A stretch of 64,000 nucleotides of DNA from a virus. The DNA is taken from IMG/VR virus record IMGVR_UViG_3300028840_003497, positions 1 through 64,000 of that record; one strand, given 5' to 3'. A program made the position numbers and the translations under genes. The notes under the pieces are model-generated. The model had not been told where the DNA came from and made no database searches. It saw only the letters and a list, made by a program, of their open reading frames with translations. Below, in pieces: positions 13,803 through 19,918 of the stretch; positions within the stretch are counted from its first letter, which is position 1; every line of letters begins with the position of its first letter.

Positions 13803-13820
13803 CTTTAGCCTTCAAATTTT

Positions 13821-14480
13821 TCATTTCTTACCTCCAAGAAGTTCTCCTAGATCTGGCAACCTATCCCTCACAGGGACCTCTTGCTGCTGCTGAATCAGGT
13901 CATCCAGTGATTTCTTCTTGCCCTCACGCGGGAGCGCGTGCGCCACAGGTGGTTTCGTAGCGACCGATCCTTCGCCGTCAGACGCACCCACAGGCTCCAT
14001 AGCGCCCTCTCCGTCCGTGTCGGCGTCTCCGTCGGCAGCTGCAGGAAACAGCTCCTCCGGGGGCAACAGGCCCGCGCTGGAGCCATCCACTCCAACACCA
14101 GAGCTTCCACCACCGCCAAACCCCCGCATGGCCTCCATCACGTCCAGGGCTTCGTCCTCGATAGAACCATCCAAGGCGTAGGCTGTGCTTCCGCCGCCAA
14201 TCATATCCAGCTTCGTCTGGAGCCGGGTCAGCTCGATCAACATCTTCTGATTGATCTCAGCCTGTCGCTTCCGAGCCTCGGTGTTGTCCTCCGCATCCTT
14301 CGCAAGAAGGGGATACGCACTCTCGATCGCCGTCAGGGCCTTCTCGTCAGTATCGTCGATAAATCGCTCCCACAGACCAGGCGTACTGGCGAGGGTGATC
14401 AGCAAGATCATAACCGGGTGAAACCCAGCCTTCTTCATAGCAGTCACCTTGTCCATAACGCTTGTCCTGTCGTCGCCCAT
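13821..14480 (-). CDS. Single hydrophobic segment plus coiled coil; possible lysis protein
   Basis: 219 residues. One hydrophobic stretch near residues 20-36 (FHPVMILLITLASTPG) is followed by a helical region (TEARKRQAEINQKMLIELTR) likely to form a coiled coil, then Gly- and acidic-rich disorder and a last helix. A membrane-anchored N-terminus with a coiled coil fits an inner-membrane spanin, and its place near the endolysin supports a lysis role. The hydrophobic segment is short and contains charged neighbours, so this remains tentative. Confidence 0.5.
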   Translation of the reverse strand: MGDDRTSVMDKVTAMKKAGFHPVMILLITLASTPGLWERFIDDTDEKALTAIESAYPLLAKDAEDNTEARKRQAEINQKMLIELTRLQTKLDMIGGGSTAYALDGSIEDEALDVMEAMRGFGGGGSSGVGVDGSSAGLLPPEELFPAAADGDADTDGEGAMEPVGASDGEGSVATKPPVAHALPREGKKKSLDDLIQQQQEVPVRDRLPDLGELLGGKK

Positions 14481-14489
14481 CGATTCCTC

Positions 14490-14774
14490 CTACGGCATAT
14501 GAATCGTCCAGACCTTGCCGCTGGACTCATGGCCCACATTTGCTTCCGGATACTTCTTCTGAACCTCGTCCGCGAATCGATCGAACAGCTTCAAGCCGTC
14601 CATCTCTGCATCCACGTCGGTGTGAATCGTGATGGACTTGCCCTTCTTCACGACCTTGCCGAACTGATCCCTGCCGATAATCTTGCTGAGCACCCTGGTC
14701 AACCAGCTTATCTTGACACCACCACCGAGGACCCCATCGGCAATCTTGATCTTCTTCTCTATCAACTGTCTCAT
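14490..14774 (-). CDS. Small leader protein
   Basis: 94 residues, GAGG before the ATG. Leader MRQLIEKKIKIADG, then KISWLTRVLSKIIG and a C-terminal domain of strands and a helix (SITIHTDVDAEMDG; LFDRFADEVQKKYP; GKVWTIHMP). The strand-helix-strand ending resembles other cassette members. Confidence 0.65.
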   Translation of the reverse strand: MRQLIEKKIKIADGVLGGGVKISWLTRVLSKIIGRDQFGKVVKKGKSITIHTDVDAEMDGLKLFDRFADEVQKKYPEANVGHESSGKVWTIHMP

Positions 14775-14807
14775 TCGTTTAACTCCTCGTGCCTCACCAG
14801 TCGTTCA

Positions 14808-15119
14808 CTATACTTCTGTGGCCTGTTTTCGCGCCCAATTCCTGTCAGAAGAAAACTCCTTAACTACTGGTTTGATTTTCTTGTAAATGTCTTTGCCTGC
14901 CATGTCAGAAAGCCAGTTAGACACACCTATGATGCTACCACTGACCGTCTGTTTTCCCGGACTGCCATTTTCAAATTCTACCTCGACATCAACAACCACG
15001 TAGGTGTTGCGGCTCTTCTCCAGTTTTCTAATCTGGTTTCTAAGACCCTTATCGAAGTCTTTTGCCGAAAACACCTCAGCCAGACATCTTGATTTTAAAC
15101 GCTCTATTAAAAGTCTCAT
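14808..15119 (-). CDS. Small leader protein
   Basis: 103 residues. The ATG at 15119 overlaps the holin-like gene's stop (ATGA), and GGAG lies 8 bases upstream. Leader MRLLIERLKSRCLAEV. The rest has strands (TYVVVDVEVEFENG) and a basic C-terminal helix. Unknown function. Confidence 0.65.
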   Translation of the reverse strand: MRLLIERLKSRCLAEVFSAKDFDKGLRNQIRKLEKSRNTYVVVDVEVEFENGSPGKQTVSGSIIGVSNWLSDMAGKDIYKKIKPVVKEFSSDRNWARKQATEV

Positions 15120-15481
15120 CCGTTTAGCTCCTTTGGCTTGTCATCGTCATCCATCTCAGACGTGTCATCCCAGTCAGGACCATCGTCATCGTCGTCGTCA
15201 TGCACATGAGACTGCCCGTTGCCGTTTCTAGCCCCAAGAGCGCCACTCACAGCCGCTGCAACGTCCGCGCCCCTACCCACAGCCCTCTCGGCTGCCTTAG
15301 CGGCACCCTGAGCCCCGTGATCACTGATGCCTTGACCAAGAATATACGTCGCCAGAATACCAAGCGCAGAGTACATAGCCTGATCACTCACAATCTTACC
15401 CAGCACATCGTTTACGATCATTCCAATCGCAGCCAATACACCCACTATCAATTTCTTCGATTTCAGACTATTAAAATCCAT
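15116..15481 (-). CDS. Holin-like membrane protein
   Basis: 121 residues. Two hydrophobic helices: LIVGVLAAIGMIVNDVLG (about 12-29) and MYSALGILATYILGQGI (about 37-53). An Ala-rich amphipathic part and a very acidic tail (HDDDDDDGPDWDD) follow. Small phage proteins with this two-helix pattern, including N-D near the end of helix 1 and YI-x-G-Q-G in helix 2, are commonly holins. It lies about 1.8 kb from the endolysin. The acidic tail would be cytoplasmic. Role inferred. Confidence 0.6.
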   Translation of the reverse strand: MDFNSLKSKKLIVGVLAAIGMIVNDVLGKIVSDQAMYSALGILATYILGQGISDHGAQGAAKAAERAVGRGADVAAAVSGALGARNGNGQSHVHDDDDDDGPDWDDTSEMDDDDKPKELNG

Positions 15482-15490
15482 GTCAATCTC

Positions 15491-15811
15491 CTACTTTTTA
15501 AAGTGTTTTATAATCCTCGACGCCGCACTCTTTGCACTCAAGCCAGTAGAGTATCGAGGAGCACCTTTACCAGCCAAAGAAACCACCCACCCATCATCGT
15601 CTATCCCGACCCTGATCACGGGCTTGTCTCTCCATCCCTCATACGTCAACATCCAGGCTGGATCATCCTGGCCAGGTCGATCTATCCGCTTGAATACAAT
15701 CTCGTAATCAGGGAGTTTATTGTCAACCATACTCTTGATTGTATTAATTTCACGGACATGTTTGGGCACATCCACCAGGCGACGCATCTTTTGTTCAATT
15801 AGTTTCCTCAT
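15491..15811 (-). CDS. Small leader protein
   Basis: 106 residues behind AAGGAG. Leader MRKLIEQKMRRLVDV. The C-terminal domain has strands (DKPVIRVGIDDDGWVVSLA) followed by a helix (AKSAASRIIKHFKK), the same strand-helix layout as the two genes further upstream. Unknown function. Confidence 0.65.
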   Translation of the reverse strand: MRKLIEQKMRRLVDVPKHVREINTIKSMVDNKLPDYEIVFKRIDRPGQDDPAWMLTYEGWRDKPVIRVGIDDDGWVVSLAGKGAPRYSTGLSAKSAASRIIKHFKK

Positions 15812-15836
15812 AACACAACTCCTTCTCCAGCACTCA

Positions 15837-16253
15837 TCACGACACCACAGCCCACTGAAGCCCGCGCTGCTTCGCTATTCGTTCTGCCGATTCAATCGCA
15901 TCTTCCTTGTCATCAAAAGACGCCAACTTTTCCCAGTTTCCACTTGCGAGAGGACCAATAATGACATCCCAAACCCCATCGATCAACTCGACTTCAATAC
16001 GCTGCACTATCGCAGCATCGCTCAAAACAGCTCGCAATTTTCGAATTGCTGAACTCTCAATATTTTTGATAATTGCTTCGGATCGCCGGAGAAGCTTCGG
16101 ATCTGCCGTTTTTTTAAACCTCTCGATGTTGCCAACAAGCGTATCAAGAGAATCTTTGATGTCACGAATCTCGTTCCTCACTTGCCTCAGAATCGAATTT
16201 CCAAGCCCTGTCTTTTCCAACTTGCGTTTCTTTGATTCTATGATATCACGCAC
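15837..16253 (-). CDS. Leader protein, paralogue of 16806-17441 in its middle part
   Basis: 138 residues from a GTG at 16253 behind GGAGG (7 bases). The longer in-frame start at 16313 would run across the palindrome and lacks a ribosome site. Leader MRDIIESKKRKLEK. The block IRDIKDSLDTLVGNIERF ... SAIRKLRAVLSD aligns with the 16806-17441 protein. A C-terminal strand-helix-strand domain ends in QWAVVS. Function unknown. Confidence 0.65.
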   Translation of the reverse strand: MRDIIESKKRKLEKTGLGNSILRQVRNEIRDIKDSLDTLVGNIERFKKTADPKLLRRSEAIIKNIESSAIRKLRAVLSDAAIVQRIEVELIDGVWDVIIGPLASGNWEKLASFDDKEDAIESAERIAKQRGLQWAVVS

Positions 16254-16267
16254 AATAAATCCTCCCG

Positions 16268-16281
16268 CGAACTTGAGTTCG
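16268..16281. repeat. Dispersed palindrome, copy 4
   Basis: CGAACTTGAGTTCG, in the 29-base gap between two cassette genes; adds CGC/GCG flanks. Confidence 0.85.
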
Positions 16282-16282
16282 C

Positions 16283-16804
16283 TCAGTCGTAAACACCAAG
16301 ACGATCTCCCCATGAAGGAGTCCCTCTGAACAATATCTCATTCGCTACATCCTGTGGGGAATCGCTGAATATCTTCATTCCGCTTAGACCACTCGGAGCC
16401 TTGACAGCTCCTGACTTCTTGTCGTCTCCACGATTAGCCTTCACCGTCAGCGACGGGCTGAGTTTATGTTCCATATTGATATAGATAGCAAATTCACCAC
16501 CCGCGTACGGGAGCGATGTGTCACCCTCGAACTTGACCCACAGTGATGCTCCTTGAACCTTCGCGCCGTACGTGGAGTACCCGCGCTCAGTGAGATGCTC
16601 GACCAGGATGAACCCGACCATCTGCAGAAATTCAGAAACGACCCCCTGCCATCCCTGTTGAAACTTTGCGCGCCTGTTGGTCGAGAAATCCGATCCCTCA
16701 TCAATATTTTTCCTAAAGGCATCCTCACCCAGCACCTTCTCCGGCCTCACACCAGCGTACTCCAAGACCTCCGTCAGAATTTGATTCTTGCTCTTTATCC
16801 GCAT
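16283..16804 (-). CDS. Cassette protein of unknown function
   Basis: 173 residues behind AGGAG. Begins MRIKSKNQILTEVLEYAGV and continues RPEKVLGEDAF, which aligns with QLLSEMIGNAGIDPKKVLGE in the neighbour at 16806-17441. The later domain has strands (GEFAIYINMEHKLSPSLTV) and an insert rich in Lys/Gly. The front part is a second type of leader used by two adjacent genes. Confidence 0.65.
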   Translation of the reverse strand: MRIKSKNQILTEVLEYAGVRPEKVLGEDAFRKNIDEGSDFSTNRRAKFQQGWQGVVSEFLQMVGFILVEHLTERGYSTYGAKVQGASLWVKFEGDTSLPYAGGEFAIYINMEHKLSPSLTVKANRGDDKKSGAVKAPSGLSGMKIFSDSPQDVANEILFRGTPSWGDRLGVYD

Positions 16805-16805
16805 A

Positions 16806-17441
16806 TCAAACTCCTTTCTTGACGTCCTGCTCGTACCCCTTCACCAGCGAGCGCATTCCACCCTCGCCATACTCTCCGTCAACCAGAAACTGCATCTTCT
16901 CCTGGAAGTGCGGAATGTCGCCCATAAAATCTACCGGCGGGATCTTTGCAAGCTCCTTGAGTGCCGAATCAATAAAATCTACGGCCTTCTTGAACGCAAC
17001 AGCGCGCTTCTTTAAGTTCGCCTTGGTCTTCGGAGCTAGTTCCTTCCTAGTCCGAGGATACTTGTAAGCAGCAGCCTCTTCAATATCACTCTTCTCTCCG
17101 AGCGATTCACCCTTGTGTGCGCTACGCACCCGCAAAGAAAGCCCCCCTTTGTAATCGTCGAGCATGCCACGCAACTTGCGAAAACCTGCTTTCTCAATTG
17201 AGTCAAGCGCCATGCCAGCTCTAGTAATCGTCGTCTTGTCAATCTTGGAATCGAGTTTCTTAACATATCCGACGAACATATCGAGAAAAGACTTGATATC
17301 CTTTACCTCATCCTTGGCAGCCATGTACACACCACGAGGCTCCCCCTCGGCAATATCATCCTCTCCGAGCACCTTCTTTGGATCGATTCCCGCGTTCCCA
17401 ATCATCTCGGACAGTAATTGTTTTTTCGTTTTCGTGATCAT
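16806..17441 (-). CDS. Cassette protein, mosaic of its two neighbours
   Basis: 211 residues from the ATG at 17441 (GGGAGTAGGATC before it). The N-terminus (KKQLLSEMIGNAGIDPKKVLGE) matches the gene at 16283-16804, and the next block (VKDIKSFLDMFVGYVKK ... GFRKLRGMLDD) matches the gene at 15837-16253. A Lys-rich helical domain completes it. This mosaic points to recombination or duplication within the cassette. Function unknown. Confidence 0.7.
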   Translation of the reverse strand: MITKTKKQLLSEMIGNAGIDPKKVLGEDDIAEGEPRGVYMAAKDEVKDIKSFLDMFVGYVKKLDSKIDKTTITRAGMALDSIEKAGFRKLRGMLDDYKGGLSLRVRSAHKGESLGEKSDIEEAAAYKYPRTRKELAPKTKANLKKRAVAFKKAVDFIDSALKELAKIPPVDFMGDIPHFQEKMQFLVDGEYGEGGMRSLVKGYEQDVKKGV

Positions 17442-17445
17442 GATC

Positions 17446-17988
17446 CTACTCCCAACCGTAGTCGTCTTTGCAGACCTTGAATGCCTTCTCAAACGCCTTC
17501 TTAGCGGTTGGCCCAGAACCGTGCGCGACAACCCTGTTGGCATGTTTGTCAGAGCTTTCTCTGACGCCGAACTCGTATTTCTCCGGCTGTCCGTATCCGC
17601 CCATGTGGAAGATACGAATCTCCCCCTGGCTCTTGCGTTTCTCTTCGTCTAGACCATCCGCGTCCTCATCCTCGTCCTCTCCAAGCACACTCTTGGCCGC
17701 CGTGGTCAAAGCATCAGACACCGCCGACAGATACTTCTTAGCCGTGTCGTCGTCCTTCGCGGCGACGGCAAGACCCTTAAGAAGCTGGACCATCTTGAAC
17801 TGCGCGTCGGCGTCTTTGTAGTCCGTGTCACGCAGGGCCTTGATGATACCCTCCGTCTTGTTTTCCTCGTCGAGCAACTGACAAAGCATCTCCAAGGATG
17901 CCGCCGCATCTGTCACAACAGCCTCAGACTCGTCCAGATGTTTACCATCGATAATATTACCCAGATCTTCGATTATTTTCTTTTTCAT
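17446..17988 (-). CDS. Leader protein with acidic middle
   Basis: 180 residues behind TAGGAG. Leader MKKKIIEDLGNIIDG. A helical domain (residues 25-105) is followed by SVLGEDEDEDADGLDEEKR and a C-terminal domain with strands and a helix (TAKKAFEKAFKVCKDD). First gene of the cassette downstream of the tail tube, 9 bases after it. Confidence 0.65.
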   Translation of the reverse strand: MKKKIIEDLGNIIDGKHLDESEAVVTDAAASLEMLCQLLDEENKTEGIIKALRDTDYKDADAQFKMVQLLKGLAVAAKDDDTAKKYLSAVSDALTTAAKSVLGEDEDEDADGLDEEKRKSQGEIRIFHMGGYGQPEKYEFGVRESSDKHANRVVAHGSGPTAKKAFEKAFKVCKDDYGWE

Positions 17989-17997
17989 GATAATCTC

Positions 17998-18537
17998 CTA
18001 AAGGGGCGACAAGAGAGTCAACTCCGTCACTGCCCATGGTTGAATTTCCAGTTCCGCAATACTAACTTCTCCGCCGCGAGCATCAAAATCCGTACCGGCC
18101 TTATAGCGCGTCGGAATGCAATCCCATAACAACCACGCCTTGCCTGGCCAGAATGCCGCAGCTTCCCAAGCACCAACGCCAATTTCATCGTCCGTATGAC
18201 CAATGCTTGTGAAATGGATCAGCAGAAGATTCCGGTTCGTCATGTCGAACCCACGAATCGCTCGCAACATCCACTGCCACATCGTATCGTCGTATCCGAG
18301 AACTCCTCGGGAGAGAGTAATCGGTGCAACAGCGCCACCAGAATACGCATGGCGCTTGTACATTGAATTGAGTTGCTTGATCTCGTCTACGTCTGCTGTG
18401 TACTCAGGCGTAGTAATCGCGCTGAACCCGAGGATGGGCGCTCCGAGAACGAGGTAAGGAAACGTCGCACTCGGAACCACGTCCAGAAGCCAAAAACGAT
18501 GGTTCTGCATGAAGTCTGCAAGACGATTCCGAGCCAT
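17998..18537 (-). CDS. Tail tube protein, gp19-like, copy 2
   Basis: 179 residues. Shows the gp19 family (PF06841) pattern: SGGAVAPITLSRGVLGYDDT, a strand NLLLIHFTS, then WLLWDCIPTRYKAGTDFDAR and GGEVSIAELEIQPWAV. The preceding gene at 18559 has the same layout. T4 gp19 is 163 residues. Tube proteins form stacked hexamers inside the sheath. Which of the two makes the main tube, and whether this one is a tail terminus or baseplate tube variant, cannot be told. Confidence 0.75.
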   Translation of the reverse strand: MARNRLADFMQNHRFWLLDVVPSATFPYLVLGAPILGFSAITTPEYTADVDEIKQLNSMYKRHAYSGGAVAPITLSRGVLGYDDTMWQWMLRAIRGFDMTNRNLLLIHFTSIGHTDDEIGVGAWEAAAFWPGKAWLLWDCIPTRYKAGTDFDARGGEVSIAELEIQPWAVTELTLLSPL

Positions 18538-18558
18538 TCAACGCTCTCCTCCCTCAGA

Positions 18559-19092
18559 CTAAGCGGGCTTCGGGAGCACGTCAAACGACTCCATTGCGAA
18601 ATCAACCTCTGCCAGCGACACCTCTCCAGACATCGAATCAAAATCCCCTGCTGGCTTCGCACGGGTCGGGACACAGTTGCTACACTCGATCCGTCGGAAC
18701 GAATCTGACGGATCGCCCTGCGTTGCGGCTCCCATCTCTGTCCGCTGGTAATGGTAGATTGTTACATCACACCGGTACTCGTCCCCATCGACCGAATCTC
18801 GGACCCAGTCGTAAAACGTAGTGTCAGACTTAGCCACGCCTCGCATCAGCGTGCAGTCTGAAACGGTCGGCGGTCCTGGGTACTTCTGCGTCCACTGGAA
18901 AGTACCCTCTCGGTACTCAACCGGCTCGACGCTAAGCTCTGGGATCGTCACACTCTGAAACCCAGCCTGACCGCCACCACTGAACTCGCCGGGACGGTTA
19001 AACTCCAGGGGATTGGCAGGTGCGCCTGCGCGATTCGCAACCACATGGAACCGGAATCCCTGCATCAGATCATCGACTGCTGCTCGTGCCAT
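18559..19092 (-). CDS. Tail tube protein, gp19-like, copy 1
   Basis: 177 residues. Characteristic features: MQGFRFHVVANRAG, TVSDCTLMRGVAKSDTTFYD, DVTIYHYQ, CVPTRAKPAGDFDSMSGEVS and LAEVDFAMESFDVL, all as in tail tube proteins of the gp19 family. It lies downstream of the sheath gene, with one structural gene between. The closer match to the family makes it the better candidate for the main tube protein. Confidence 0.85.
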   Translation of the reverse strand: MARAAVDDLMQGFRFHVVANRAGAPANPLEFNRPGEFSGGGQAGFQSVTIPELSVEPVEYREGTFQWTQKYPGPPTVSDCTLMRGVAKSDTTFYDWVRDSVDGDEYRCDVTIYHYQRTEMGAATQGDPSDSFRRIECSNCVPTRAKPAGDFDSMSGEVSLAEVDFAMESFDVLPKPA

Positions 19093-19110
19093 TTTTTCTC
19101 TCCTTCAGCC

Positions 19111-19875
19111 CTACGACCGCTGCATGGTCGGAGGGAGATTTTCTCTTCCAATTATTCCTGTCTGGCTCGCTGTGGGTTGACCCCATCCTTGGCGAAGACA
19201 GAACATAACTCGTCCAACGGAACCCCAGTCATAAGTCGCCAGGGCATTCACCGCATTAAAATCTGCTGGAGTAGTCAACGTAATACTGACCGCCCCAGTC
19301 GCATAATCAATCGTCCCCGATCCACCACCACCACCAGCACCGACAAGAACACCGTCGGATGCCGGATCGGTAAACGTAACAGACCCTGCAACGATTGACA
19401 CCGTTCCAGGAACCACATTGCCGTTAACCAACTGAAGAGCATATGTCGGAGTAACCCCGTCTCCTGTTACTCCGGTATTCTCTCCAGAAACTGCTGTATC
19501 GTCCATCGCCTGGCTGGCCTTCACACGGACTTTAAAGGACGGAGGAACCAGGAAGCCACCATTTGTCTGCATGTAGCTTCCACTCGCCGCCCCTGTCTCC
19601 GTGTGAATAAGATACTCGATCCCATCGTCGTCTACGATGTAGATCGAGACGTCAGGTGCCGACGCACAAACCATGTCCCAGAATACCTGCTCAACGCGCA
19701 TCCCAACAACATCCGGAGAATCCAATTCACCGCCCACTGTTCCAAGAAGCCTCTTTTGGACACGACCACGGAATAAAGCCTCTTCCGTCGGGGTGCCATC
19801 AGGAGCAATCCCAGTGAACTGCCCAGGACCTAAAACCTCCTGAATAACCATTGTCGGTATGACTTGCGTTGTCAT
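19111..19875 (-). CDS. Tail-associated structural protein sharing a domain with the sheath
   Basis: 254 residues. The N-terminal half is beta-rich (VSIYIVDDDGIEYLIHTETG). Residues 140-220 are a module (YALQLVNGNVVPGTVSIVAG ... GTIDYATGAVSITLTTPADF) that also occurs in the sheath protein. The end is Gln/Gly-rich. Its place between sheath and tube and the shared module point to a surface or sheath-linked role. No T4 counterpart is recognised. Confidence 0.6.
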   Translation of the reverse strand: MTTQVIPTMVIQEVLGPGQFTGIAPDGTPTEEALFRGRVQKRLLGTVGGELDSPDVVGMRVEQVFWDMVCASAPDVSIYIVDDDGIEYLIHTETGAASGSYMQTNGGFLVPPSFKVRVKASQAMDDTAVSGENTGVTGDGVTPTYALQLVNGNVVPGTVSIVAGSVTFTDPASDGVLVGAGGGGGSGTIDYATGAVSITLTTPADFNAVNALATYDWGSVGRVMFCLRQGWGQPTASQTGIIGRENLPPTMQRS

Positions 19876-19918
19876 TAATTCACCTGCTTCTCAAGTTCCT
19901 CTTGAAGCCTAGCAACCG

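Noticed and set aside
13938-15092. 384-codon open frame on the plus strand
   Set aside because: It overlaps four well-supported minus-strand genes with ribosome sites and coupled stops; its product is Arg/His/Leu-rich with no domain.
19880-19918. Inverted repeat TCAAG...CTTGA between the sheath and the next gene
   Set aside because: Short stem, no T run, and lacks the CGAAC/GTTCG arms, so it is neither a terminator nor a palindrome copy.
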